Positions 45,743-53,992 are shown, counted from the stretch's first letter. The stretch is 64,000 nucleotides of DNA from Calditrichota bacterium (GCA_008501735.1 QQUF01000035.1:124001-188000), one strand, 5' to 3'. A program made the numbers and translations. The notes: generated by a model not told the origin, from the letters alone.

Positions 45743-45802
45743 AACGTGTTAGAAATATTAATAACGTGTTAAATCCAATAGTGTTTTTAACACGTTATTA
45801 AT
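45743..45802. promoter_or_regulatory. Perfect 17-bp inverted repeat and extra half-site upstream of the HEPN gene
   Basis: ATTAATAACGTGTTAAA (45757-45773) and its exact complement (45786-45802) flank 12 bases. The core AACGTGTTA occurs a third time at 45743-45751, 20 bases from the first copy. It sits between the HEPN gene start and the LEA2 gene end, both on the minus strand. It could be an operator for the HEPN gene or a terminator for the LEA2 gene, but no T-tract follows. Confidence 0.55.
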
Positions 45803-45808
45803 AATCTC

Positions 45809-46678
45809 TTACTTCAAAACGTCTAACAAGCCTTTGCTGTCAAAAGGAAAATCAACACTTTTCAAATAAGGAAGTGAAGTCCCTAAATCGAAATCGCTTT
45901 TGAAATTGTAGTCGATTTTGTCGTTTCCTGTGAGCATTCCGTAAACTGTCATTCCAACTTGTGAGAAGTCGAGTTTCACAGGAATTGTGATTTCGCTCTT
46001 ACCTTTTGAGGTCGCTTTTGACATACTTGTCAACGCACCTTTTGCCCAACTTTTTCCGCTTACTTCAAAGTCGTAGTCGAATTTGTTCAAATTAATGTCG
46101 AATGAATTTGGGTTTTCGAACTCAAGTTGAAGTTCCATTTCTGCACCTGTAAAACCCATTTTGTCAAGTTTGAGCCCTTTTACGGAAACAGAAGGTAATT
46201 TTATCGTTGGCAAAACCCCTGATTTACTGACAGGAACTCTTGTTTCACCCAAAATTGGAACATCAAAAGCAAATCCACAAGCCATATCAAAAGTTGATTC
46301 ATCAGAATTTTTGACTGATTTTACTGTGTTGTAAAGTTCGTTGAAGTTTAATGAAACAGGAATTTCGATTGTGCTTGAACCATTTTTTGCCAAAGTCATT
46401 TTTTTATCTTGAAGTCCTTTTACAAAAGAATTTCCGTTGACTTTAAAATCAAAATCAAAACTGCTCAATGAAACTGCAATCGGATTTGGGTTCTCCAATT
46501 TTACGTCAAAAGCAAGGTCAATTCCAGTGAACGAAGCATTTTTAAACTGAACGTTTGTGATGCTTGCAGTTGGCTTTTTGGTTTTTGCCATATTTTTGAC
46601 TTGTTTGAGTTGTGAGCAACTTCCCAAAACAAAAGTCGCAATAGTTAAAAGTCCTAAAGTTTTAAGAGAATTTTTCAT
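45809..46678 (-). CDS. LEA type 2 (WHy-domain) lipoprotein
   Basis: The 289-residue product has a lipoprotein signal with lipobox VLGSC and two successive WHy/LEA2-type beta domains, about 35-150 and 165-285. Each contains the pattern F-x-x-D-x-x-F-x-V-x-G/N-S and the recurring L-E-F/V-x-N-P element (VKLENPNPIAVSLSSFDFDFKV and LEFENPNSFDINLNKFDYDFEV). LEA2 proteins are linked with desiccation or envelope stress, but the bacterial role is not settled. It is transcribed alone. Confidence 0.88.
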   Translation of the reverse strand: MKNSLKTLGLLTIATFVLGSCSQLKQVKNMAKTKKPTASITNVQFKNASFTGIDLAFDVKLENPNPIAVSLSSFDFDFKVNGNSFVKGLQDKKMTLAKNGSSTIEIPVSLNFNELYNTVKSVKNSDESTFDMACGFAFDVPILGETRVPVSKSGVLPTIKLPSVSVKGLKLDKMGFTGAEMELQLEFENPNSFDINLNKFDYDFEVSGKSWAKGALTSMSKATSKGKSEITIPVKLDFSQVGMTVYGMLTGNDKIDYNFKSDFDLGTSLPYLKSVDFPFDSKGLLDVLK

Positions 46679-46946
46679 TTTACGCTACTTCCTAAAAATT
46701 AAAATTATTGTGTCTAAAAATCAGCCTTGAAGATAAAATGAAAATTTCCAAAAATCAGAATCTTTTACTTTTGCTTCTCAAAAATAAGAGACCAAAAAAG
46801 TTTAAATGCTTCCCTTTAGCCTTTAAAAGAGAATTTATTTTAAGGCATTGAGTTTGCCTAATCAAAATAGTTGGATTGAAAATTTGGAATCTTGAAGAAG
46901 GGTTACAAATTTTCAATCTTAACTAAACTCTCTTAAGGAGAATAAA

Positions 46947-48335
46947 ATGGCAACTCTAAAAAACAGACCTCAACCGTTTGTTTTCCCTGAATATTGTAAG
47001 GGCTGTGAACGTTGCATTGACGCTTGTCCTAAAGAATGTATTCACATTGGAACAGAAATAAATCCACAAACAGGTTTAATACCAATCACTTTAGATTTAG
47101 CTGAATGTAACGGTTGCGGGCTTTGCGTTACTGCTTGCCCTGAGCCTTACGGATTACAACTTCCTGATGAAGAATTTGAACTCGAAGACCCTCACAAAAT
47201 CATCGGACCAAAACACACAACTTCACCTAAACCAATTACAATTCCTAATAAAATTATCGCACTTCCTGAAACAGAGCCTTTGGTAATCAAAGGAACTTAC
47301 GCTTCTTCAATCGGAGCACTTTTGGCAGGTTGCAGACATTTCTTCGGTTATCCAATTACTCCTTCAACTGAAGGTGCGGAATTAATGGCGAAACTTTTGC
47401 CAAATCTCGACGGAGTTTTTGTTCAAGCAGTCAGCGAAGTTGCAACTGTAAATATGATGTACGGTTGTGGTGGAGCAGGTTTACCTTGTATGACTTTCAC
47501 TTCTTCACCGGGTTTCAGCTTGATGCTCGAAGGAATTTCGTATATGATTGGTGCGGAAGTTCCCGGAGTTTTCGTAAATGTAATGCGTGGTGGTCCTGGA
47601 CTTGGAAATATTGGACCTGAACAAGCGGATTTGAAACTCGTTTGTCGCGGACTTGGACACGGAAACACTCACGCAATCGTTCTCGCTCCTTCGACTCCAC
47701 AAGAAATGCTTGACCTTACAATTTTGGCTTACGAACTAACATTCAAGTACAGAAATCCTGTTGTGATTGTTGGAGACGGTTACTTGGGTCAAATGACCGG
47801 AAAAGTCAATTTGCCGCAAACAATGACAAAACCCGGATTGCCTGATTGGGCGGTTTTTGGTGATGAAATGCACAGAGGAAATTTGATTTGTTCAATCGAA
47901 CTTAGCGAACCTGACCTCGAAAGACACAACATTCATTTGAATGAAAAATACGCTCAAATGATTGAAAATGAACAACGAGCAGACACTTTTTACTGCGATG
48001 ACGCAGAAGTTTTGCTTATTGGTTGTAATACTCCTTCAAGAATGGCAAAAGGTGCTGTCGAAATGCTTCGTGAAAAAGGTGTTAAAGCAGGACTTTTCAG
48101 ACCTGTTACAGTTTGGCCATTTCCAATTGAAGCACTAAAACCAATTCTTCCAAAAGTTAAGAAAATCGTTGTTGTCGAAGCAAGTAACGGACAACTCGAA
48201 GACGAACTCAGATTGGCTCTTAGCCACGCAGAAATTAGGGATTTTCCTGAAATTCACAATATTCGTCATTTCGGCGGTGTTCTTCCACAGCAAAAGGAAA
48301 TTGTTAACAAAGTTCTTGAATTAGGGGGTGAATAA
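46947..48335 (+). CDS. 2-oxoacid:ferredoxin oxidoreductase, ferredoxin-alpha fusion subunit
   Basis: This subunit and the next form an enzyme that oxidatively decarboxylates a 2-oxoacid (2-oxoglutarate or a branched-chain oxoacid) to acyl-CoA and reduces ferredoxin, or runs in reverse. The first 70 residues are a two-[4Fe-4S] ferredoxin module (CKGCERCIDACPKEC and CNGCGLCVTACPEP). The rest is the alpha pyrimidine-binding domain (GCRHFFGYPITPSTEGAELMAK, LMLEGISYMIGAEVPGVFVNVMRGGPGLG) plus the C-terminal domain (LFRPVTVWPFPIEALK). A clear AAGGAG precedes the start. The exact substrate cannot be told from sequence here. Confidence 0.92.
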   Translation: MATLKNRPQPFVFPEYCKGCERCIDACPKECIHIGTEINPQTGLIPITLDLAECNGCGLCVTACPEPYGLQLPDEEFELEDPHKIIGPKHTTSPKPITIPNKIIALPETEPLVIKGTYASSIGALLAGCRHFFGYPITPSTEGAELMAKLLPNLDGVFVQAVSEVATVNMMYGCGGAGLPCMTFTSSPGFSLMLEGISYMIGAEVPGVFVNVMRGGPGLGNIGPEQADLKLVCRGLGHGNTHAIVLAPSTPQEMLDLTILAYELTFKYRNPVVIVGDGYLGQMTGKVNLPQTMTKPGLPDWAVFGDEMHRGNLICSIELSEPDLERHNIHLNEKYAQMIENEQRADTFYCDDAEVLLIGCNTPSRMAKGAVEMLREKGVKAGLFRPVTVWPFPIEALKPILPKVKKIVVVEASNGQLEDELRLALSHAEIRDFPEIHNIRHFGGVLPQQKEIVNKVLELGGE

Positions 48336-48336
48336 A

Positions 48337-49764
48337 ATGTCAACACCAGTTTTTTATAAAAAATTTGAAAGACACGCTCACGGCGAAGGCTTGAAAGGAC
48401 AATCAACTCATTACTGTCCAGGTTGCGGTCACGGTTTGGCTCACAAATATCTTGGCGAAGCAATTGAAAAACTTGGAATCCAAGACAGAGTAGTTGCGGT
48501 TTCGCCTGTTGGTTGCAGTGTTTTTCTTTACTACTACTTTGATGTAGGAAACACTCAAGCTGCTCACGGAAGAGCTCCTGTTGTGGCTCTTGGACACAAA
48601 GTCGCAAATCCCGAATCAATTGTAATCAGTTACCAAGGTGACGGAGATTTGGCTTCAATCGGTTTGGCAGAAATCATTTCGGTTGCACAAATGGGAATTC
48701 CGATTTCGGTAATTTTCATCAACAACGCAATTTATGGAATGACAGGTGGACAAATGGCTCCAACAACTTTGATTGGACAAACAACTTCCACAACGCCTTA
48801 CGGAAGACCTCAAATGTTTGGGCAGCCGATGAAAGTTGCTGAAACAATCGCTCAGCTTGACGGACCAATTTACGTTGAAAGAGTTGCTCTTTTCAACAAC
48901 AAGCAAAGAAAACGTGCCGAAAAAGCAATTCACAAAAGCCTAAAAATGCAAGTTGAGAACAGAGGATTTTCTTTCGTGGAAGTTTTGGCAGAATGCCCAA
49001 CTCACTTGAAATCAACTCCTGAACAAGCAGAAAAATGGGTTGAAGAAAGTCTCGTTCCAATGTTTCCACTTGGTGTCAAAAAAGACCTCGAAGTTGAGCC
49101 ATTTTTTGATTTCGGCAAACCAAAATTTGAACCTGAAAAATTAGTAGAAACCGTTGGTGCAAGCTCTGAAAAAATCGAAAGGTTTTGTAAAGAATTCCCT
49201 AAGCACATTGCACCAAAAGATATTTCGATGAAACTTGCAGGAGCAGGAGGAGACGGAGCACAAACTGCTGCAATGCTCATCACAAGAGCAGGAATTCACG
49301 AAGGATTCGACGCAACTCACATTCCAAGTTACGGACCTGAATCTCGTGGAGGAACTTCTTACGCAGACGTTCACGTTGCAGAAGACGAAGTTCTTTCGCC
49401 TGCATCACCACATCCGCATATTTTAATTGCTTTTAACTCACCAAGTTTGACAAAATTTGGACCTGAAGTTCGGGAAGGTGGAGCAATTATTTACGATAAT
49501 TCAGTAATTCACGATTTACCCGAACTTGGAAAAGATGTCAAAGTTTACGGAGTTCCTTTTACACAAATTGCGATGGACCTTGGCAAAGTAATGGTTAAAA
49601 ATGTTGTTGCACTCGGAGCTTTACAAGCCGCAACAAATATTTTCCCCGAAGAAACACTACTCACTTCGATTCGTGAAGCACTGCAAAGTAAATGTGCAAT
49701 GATTCCACTGAACGAAGAAGCCTTTGCTTGGGGCGTAAAATCAGTAAAAGAACTCGTCAACTAA
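48337..49764 (+). CDS. 2-oxoacid:ferredoxin oxidoreductase, beta-gamma fusion subunit
   Basis: The 475-residue protein joins the thiamine-diphosphate beta subunit and the gamma subunit. Beta (about 1-275) has the proximal cluster/TPP motifs HYCPGCGHGLAHK, GDGDLASIGLAEII and NNAIYGMTGGQMAPTT. Gamma (about 290-475) starts at DISMKLAGAGGDGAQTAAM and contains THIPSYGPESRGGTSYADVHV. I chose the ATG at 48337; a GTG at 48328 in the same frame overlaps the upstream stop and gives the GGGGGTG that may serve as ribosome binding site. The beta-gamma fusion with a ferredoxin-alpha partner is known in Bacteroidota. Confidence 0.92.
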   Translation: MSTPVFYKKFERHAHGEGLKGQSTHYCPGCGHGLAHKYLGEAIEKLGIQDRVVAVSPVGCSVFLYYYFDVGNTQAAHGRAPVVALGHKVANPESIVISYQGDGDLASIGLAEIISVAQMGIPISVIFINNAIYGMTGGQMAPTTLIGQTTSTTPYGRPQMFGQPMKVAETIAQLDGPIYVERVALFNNKQRKRAEKAIHKSLKMQVENRGFSFVEVLAECPTHLKSTPEQAEKWVEESLVPMFPLGVKKDLEVEPFFDFGKPKFEPEKLVETVGASSEKIERFCKEFPKHIAPKDISMKLAGAGGDGAQTAAMLITRAGIHEGFDATHIPSYGPESRGGTSYADVHVAEDEVLSPASPHPHILIAFNSPSLTKFGPEVREGGAIIYDNSVIHDLPELGKDVKVYGVPFTQIAMDLGKVMVKNVVALGALQAATNIFPEETLLTSIREALQSKCAMIPLNEEAFAWGVKSVKELVN

Positions 49765-49801
49765 GTTCCTTTCCCTTTTTTTCTCTTTCTTTAGTTAGAC
49801 A

Positions 49802-49838
49802 AAGAACCCTTCAAGATTTTAAATTTTGAAGGGTTCTT
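49802..49838 (+). terminator. Intrinsic terminator after the oxidoreductase operon
   Basis: AAGAACCCTTCAA and its exact complement form a 13-bp stem; the inner bases GATTTTAAATT can extend it further. It is followed by GCTTTCC and lies 37 bases after the beta-gamma stop. Confidence 0.8.
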
Positions 49839-49942
49839 GCTTTCCTCTAAAAAATTTTAAAATAAAATCGCAAGTTTTGAAATTTCGTGTCGTCTAAGGT
49901 TTTAAACAGGCAACAAAAAATTTAAATTAAGGATTTAAAAAA

Positions 49943-50434
49943 ATGAAGACTTCAAAACTTAAACTCACAGCAACACTCTTAGTGTTATTCTTAGTAGGAT
50001 TTGTAAGCTACTCAATGAAAGCTTATGCACAACCCGGCTTTGGTAAAGGATTTAAAGGAGAAAAAAGAGTTGAGCATAGACACGGAATTGAACACAAAAT
50101 TCCAGACCTTACAGAGAGTCAAAAAGACCAAATCGAAAAATTACGAACAGAGCATATGAAAAAAACTCTTCCAATGAAAAATGAAGTTGGTGAGAAAGAA
50201 GCTCGATTGAGAACTCTTACAACTGCTGAAAATGTAAATATGAGTAAAGTCAACAGTGTAATCGAAGATATTGGCGAACTCAAAACCAAAATGGCAAAAG
50301 AAAGAGAAGCTCACAGACAAGAAATTCGTAAACTTCTAAATGATAAACAAAGAGTAATGTTTGATAGCTTTCCTCCAAGAAAACCTCACGGACCAAAGAA
50401 TAAGTCTTTTGGTCGTCGTGGCGGAAGAAGATAA
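49943..50434 (+). CDS. Spy/CpxP-like periplasmic protein
   Basis: The 163-residue protein has a signal peptide (LLVLFLVGFVSYSMKAYAQ) and the LTxxQ motif of Spy/CpxP (DLTESQKDQIEKLRTEHMKK), followed by long amphipathic helices. Spy-type proteins are ATP-independent periplasmic chaperones or metal-linked sensors. The C-terminus is rich in Pro, Lys, Gly and Arg (SFGRRGGRR). A strong terminator follows at 50452-50487. Confidence 0.8.
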   Translation: MKTSKLKLTATLLVLFLVGFVSYSMKAYAQPGFGKGFKGEKRVEHRHGIEHKIPDLTESQKDQIEKLRTEHMKKTLPMKNEVGEKEARLRTLTTAENVNMSKVNSVIEDIGELKTKMAKEREAHRQEIRKLLNDKQRVMFDSFPPRKPHGPKNKSFGRRGGRR

Positions 50435-50451
50435 CCGTAAACAACGCAATT

Positions 50452-50487
50452 AAACTGCTCAGAGTTTAAACTCCGAGCAGTTTTTTT
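50452..50487 (+). terminator. Intrinsic terminator after the Spy-like gene
   Basis: AAACTGCTC pairs with GAGCAGTTT, with an inner GAGTTTAAACTC palindrome and one mismatch, followed by seven T. It ends the Spy-like transcript, so the next gene needs its own promoter or read-through. Confidence 0.9.
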
Positions 50488-50531
50488 ATTCTAAAAACCT
50501 CTCACTTAAATATTTTTTAGTGATTTAAAAA

Positions 50532-51278
50532 TTGAAAAATTTACTTTTGCTTTTTTCCCTTGTACTACTCATCGGTTGCGGTGAAAAAAAAATTGAAAGC
50601 CAATGGTCAGATAGAAATTTCATTGTTGACGGTAGCAGTAAAGATTGGGAAAATTTTCCACTCGTTTATGACGAAGATTTGAGACTCCTTTACGGAATTG
50701 CTAACAATGACACTTGCCTCTATTTAATGGTAAGATTTAGTGACAGAAGAATTTTTCACCAACTCTCAAGGCTTGGTTTTACGGTTTGGTTTAACGAAAA
50801 TAATGAAAAACAAGAGACCTTAGGAATTCACTACATTAATGAATTTGAAAATAATTTTTCAAATGAAACTGTTAGAAATTTACCTCAAGAAATTACACAC
50901 TCAGGAACTTTTACTTTATCAGAAAGAGATTCTATAACAGGTGGAATTAACATCAAAAATGTTCGTGGGCTGCAAGCAGCAGCAAGTTACGAAGACGGTT
51001 CACATTGCTTTGAACTAAGTATTTCACTAAACGAAACAGAGAAAATGATTCAATCTTTGTCTATTTCGAGTGATGGCAAAATTAAACTTTGCTTGGAGAT
51101 AGGTAATCTTGGTGAAACAGAAATGGTACAAAGAAGTCAAGATAGAAAATCAGGAGTAAGAAGAGGCGGAAGAGGTGGAGGAAACGGAAGAAGACAAGGC
51201 AAACCTCTTGAAAATTTTACTAAAAACTTAGAAAATAAAAAAATTTGGTTAACATTGAAACTTAACTCCAAAAGTTAA
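50532..51278 (+). CDS. CBM9-like lipoprotein with an Arg/Gly-rich tail
   Basis: The 248-residue product has a lipoprotein signal with lipobox LIGC. Residues about 25-195 resemble the CBM9-like sandwich (FIVDGSSKDWENFPLVYDEDLRLLYGIANNDTCLYLMVRFSD and LGFTVWFNE). Such domains bind sugars or heme/cytochrome partners in different families. A basic stretch RRGGRGGGNGRRQGK lies near residues 215-229. It precedes the two CotH genes but is 158 bases away and probably separate. Confidence 0.75.
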   Translation: MKNLLLLFSLVLLIGCGEKKIESQWSDRNFIVDGSSKDWENFPLVYDEDLRLLYGIANNDTCLYLMVRFSDRRIFHQLSRLGFTVWFNENNEKQETLGIHYINEFENNFSNETVRNLPQEITHSGTFTLSERDSITGGINIKNVRGLQAAASYEDGSHCFELSISLNETEKMIQSLSISSDGKIKLCLEIGNLGETEMVQRSQDRKSGVRRGGRGGGNGRRQGKPLENFTKNLENKKIWLTLKLNSKS

Positions 51279-51293
51279 TTATAAATTATAATG

Positions 51294-51311
51294 TTGTACC
51301 ATAAAGTACAA
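51294..51311. repeat. Short inverted repeat TTGTAC-N6-GTACAA
   Basis: A perfect 6-bp palindrome around CATAAA lies upstream of the first CotH gene. It resembles sites at 8788-8807 and 53842-53873, which also have GTAC arms separated by six bases. Confidence 0.35.
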
Positions 51312-51383
51312 TTCCAACACTCAAAATTCTTCAGAAAACAACAAAGTGCTTTTCTAAGAGCTTAAAAGGGTTAGTTTGAATTT

Positions 51384-51400
51384 TTGGTATGAATCTTGAA
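51384..51400 (+). promoter_or_regulatory. Sigma-54-like promoter for the first CotH gene
   Basis: The site TTGGTATGAATCTTGAA has TTGG at -24, then A and G as in the consensus, and TTG at -12 with the usual GC changed to GA; GG and GA are exactly 10 bases apart. An almost identical site lies at the same place before the second CotH gene. The start would be near 51411, with the ATG at 51437. Confidence 0.5.
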
Positions 51401-51436
51401 TTAAGAAATAGAAATTAAAAATAAGGAACCTAAAAA

Positions 51437-53737
51437 ATGAAAAAAATTACTCTACTACTCACAAGTTCAATTTTGTTGCTTGTTACGCTAAACCTTTTCA
51501 GTCAAGGTTTGTATGATATTAACACAATCAACACGATTGACATTACTTTCACAGAATCAAATTGGGACCAAATTTTAGACAATTATTACGCTGCTGAAAA
51601 CGATGAAAGACTCATAGGAACTGCTGTTATCAACGGAGTTCAGTACGACAGCGTTGGAGTTAAGTACAAAGGCAATTCAACTTACAGTGCAAACAACGTT
51701 AAGAACCCTCTTAATATCAAGCTAAATTACATTTTAGACCAAGACTATGACGGTTATAAAACTCTAAAATTATCAAATGGGGCAAATGACCCTGCTTTCA
51801 TTCGTGAGGTTCTTTCATACGAAGTCGCAAGAAAATATATGGATGCTTCGTTAGCAAATTTCACGAAAGTTTACATTAATGGAAATTACCACGGACTTTA
51901 CACAAGTGTCGAATCGGTCAACGGAGATTTTCAAGAAAATTTCTTAAATGCAGATGATGACAACACAAGAATTAAATGTAATCCTGTCAGTGTCCAGAAT
52001 GGTGGCTCTTCTTTAAGTTACTTGGGAACTGACTCAACTTCTTACTATAACTACTACGAAATGGCTTCTGATTATGGTTGGCAAGATTTGATTGATTTGA
52101 CTTACACAATCAACAACGACCCAACAAACATCGAAAACATTCTTGATATTGACAGAACTTTATGGAAATTAGCTTACAATAATGTTTTTGTAAATTTAGA
52201 CAGTTACACAGGTGTTTTTCGCCAAAATTATTATTTAATCAAAAATGACAACGGAATCATCTCTCCTGTAATTTGGGATTTAAATATGTCTTTCGGGGGA
52301 TTTGGAATGTTAAACCAAGGACCTGGCGGAAGTGGCTCAACTACTTTAATAACTATGGATCCTCTTTTAAGACAAAACGAATCAGGTTGGCCACTCCTCA
52401 ACTTGCTTCTTGGAAATCCGACTTACAAAAAAATGTATATGGCCCACTGCCGAACAATGTTGGAAGAAAATGTTATCAATGGTTGGTACTCAGCAAAAGC
52501 AGATTCTTTGCAAGACTTAATTGCTGTTGATTACCAAGCAGACCAAAACAAGTTTTATACTTATTCACAAATGCTTACAAATTTAAATTCTTCAGTTTCA
52601 GGTGGTGGAGGCGGACCTGGCGGTTCAACAGTTGGAATTACTCAACTTATGGAAGCACGAAGAACTTACTTGGAAACTCACGCTGAATATACTTACACTC
52701 CTCCAACAATCAGTAACATTCAAGTAAGCAATACAAGTTCTTTGGCAACTTTTAACGTAACAATTACAAACGGAACCACTGCTTTCCTCGGTTATAAACT
52801 CAGTAAAAAAGATGAGTTCACAAAAGTAGAAATGTTTGACGACGGAAACCACAACGACGGTGCTGCAGGCGATGGAGTTTTTGGAATTGAAGTTCCTGTT
52901 CAAGTTGGAAAAGTTAAATACTATTTTTACTCTGAAAATACAAACGCAGGAATGTTTTCACCTGAAAGAGCTCAGCACGAATTTTATGAATTGCCTGTAA
53001 ACAGCGATGTTGTGATTAACGAATTTATGGCTTCAAACGATACAACTGTTGCTGACCAAGATGGTGAATTTGATGATTGGATTGAACTTTACAATACTTC
53101 AAACAGCCCAATTTCTCTAAATGGATTCTTCTTAACTGACGACAACAACGACTTAACTCAATGGGCTTTCCCTGACACAACAATCGGAGCGAATGATTTT
53201 CTAATCGTTTGGGCTGATAACGATTCTGGACAAGTTGGTTTACACGCAAATTTCAAACTTTCTGCTGGAGGCGAAGATATTTTCCTTGTTGATGCTGACA
53301 CAAACATTGTTGACGAAGTTGATTTTGGAAATCAAAATAATGATGAATCTTATGGAAGATTTCCAGATGGAACAGGAGATTTTGGAATAATGACAAATCC
53401 TACTTTTGCTGCTCCAAATTCGAACCTCACAAGTATTTTTGAAGGTGAAGAAATTACTCCAAGAAGTTTTAGCCTTGAGCAAAACTTCCCTAATCCTTTC
53501 AACCCAACAACTACGATTAATTACGAATTAGAAATTACGAATTACGAATTTGCGAGACTCTCAATTTTTAATGTTCTTGGACAAAAGGTAAAAGAATTTG
53601 AACTTACAGAACCAAAAGGTTCGGTTGTTTGGAACGGAACTGATTCTTTTGGAAAACAAGTTTCAAGCGGAGTTTATTTTTACCGATTAGAATCTGCAAA
53701 CCAAGTCCAAACTCGTAGAATGATTTTACTAAAATAA
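51437..53737 (+). CDS. Secreted CotH-kinase / lamin-tail protein with T9SS sorting domain (copy 1)
   Basis: The 766-residue protein has a signal peptide (to about residue 23, FSQG) and a CotH domain about 25-400 (NWDQILDNYY, YDSVGVKYKGNSTYS, YINGNYHGLYTSVESVN). A glycine-rich linker GGGGGPGGS follows, then a beta-rich region and a lamin-tail domain about 530-640 (VVINEFMASNDTTVADQDGEFDDWIELYN). The end is a T9SS type A sorting domain (SLEQNFPNPFNPTTTINYEL to RMILLK). CotH proteins are atypical kinases in Bacillus spore coats; in T9SS bacteria they are surface proteins of unknown substrate. From base 52481 the gene is identical to the next one. AGGAACC lies upstream. Confidence 0.9.
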   Translation: MKKITLLLTSSILLLVTLNLFSQGLYDINTINTIDITFTESNWDQILDNYYAAENDERLIGTAVINGVQYDSVGVKYKGNSTYSANNVKNPLNIKLNYILDQDYDGYKTLKLSNGANDPAFIREVLSYEVARKYMDASLANFTKVYINGNYHGLYTSVESVNGDFQENFLNADDDNTRIKCNPVSVQNGGSSLSYLGTDSTSYYNYYEMASDYGWQDLIDLTYTINNDPTNIENILDIDRTLWKLAYNNVFVNLDSYTGVFRQNYYLIKNDNGIISPVIWDLNMSFGGFGMLNQGPGGSGSTTLITMDPLLRQNESGWPLLNLLLGNPTYKKMYMAHCRTMLEENVINGWYSAKADSLQDLIAVDYQADQNKFYTYSQMLTNLNSSVSGGGGGPGGSTVGITQLMEARRTYLETHAEYTYTPPTISNIQVSNTSSLATFNVTITNGTTAFLGYKLSKKDEFTKVEMFDDGNHNDGAAGDGVFGIEVPVQVGKVKYYFYSENTNAGMFSPERAQHEFYELPVNSDVVINEFMASNDTTVADQDGEFDDWIELYNTSNSPISLNGFFLTDDNNDLTQWAFPDTTIGANDFLIVWADNDSGQVGLHANFKLSAGGEDIFLVDADTNIVDEVDFGNQNNDESYGRFPDGTGDFGIMTNPTFAAPNSNLTSIFEGEEITPRSFSLEQNFPNPFNPTTTINYELEITNYEFARLSIFNVLGQKVKEFELTEPKGSVVWNGTDSFGKQVSSGVYFYRLESANQVQTRRMILLK

Positions 53738-53800
53738 TTTTACTTTCTTTTCATAATGGGTTCCTAAATAGCGTCTCGATTTATTTCAAGACGCTATTCC
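52481..53800 (+). repeat. Exact 1,320-bp direct repeat, copy 1
   Basis: This segment matches 55031-56350 base for base in my line-by-line comparison, with sharp borders. It covers the last 418 codons of the first CotH gene, its stop and the following hairpin. The offset is 2,550 bp. Confidence 0.93.
53767..53798 (+). terminator. Hairpin after the first CotH gene
   Basis: AATAGCGTCT and AGACGCTATT form a perfect 10-bp stem with a 12-base loop, followed here by CCCTTTTT. An identical hairpin follows the second CotH gene (56317-56348) inside the exact repeat. Confidence 0.65.
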
Positions 53801-53841
53801 CTTTTTGGGACTTTTAATTCTAAAATTATTTTTTCATTTAA

Positions 53842-53873
53842 ATTAGAAGTGTACAGATAAGTACACTTCTAAT
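53842..53873. repeat. 13-bp hairpin between the CotH genes
   Basis: ATTAGAAGTGTAC (53842-53854) and its complement (53861-53873) flank AGATAA. It lies upstream of the second CotH promoter. The GTAC-N6-GTAC centre matches the smaller palindromes at 8788-8807 and 51294-51311. Its role is unknown. Confidence 0.55.
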
Positions 53874-53936
53874 ACCCCAAACTTAGCTTTAACAATCAAA
53901 ATCCCCCTATCAAAGTTTTAAATCCATTTTTTAATT

Positions 53937-53953
53937 TTGGTACGAATATTGAC
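53937..53953 (+). promoter_or_regulatory. Sigma-54-like promoter for the second CotH gene
   Basis: The site TTGGTACGAATATTGAC keeps TTGG, ACG and TTG at consensus positions, with GA instead of GC at -12 and GG-N10-GA spacing. It is 40 bases before the start codon, nearly the same as in the first copy. Confidence 0.5.
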
Positions 53954-53992
53954 TGAGTAGTAAATAAAAAATTAAACTTAGGAACTAATAAA

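Noticed and set aside
46679-46946. Possible tRNA or riboswitch in the 268-base gap before the oxidoreductase operon
   Set aside because: I found no cloverleaf, no T-loop GTTCRA pattern with matching stems and no known riboswitch core; it probably holds only the promoter and leader.
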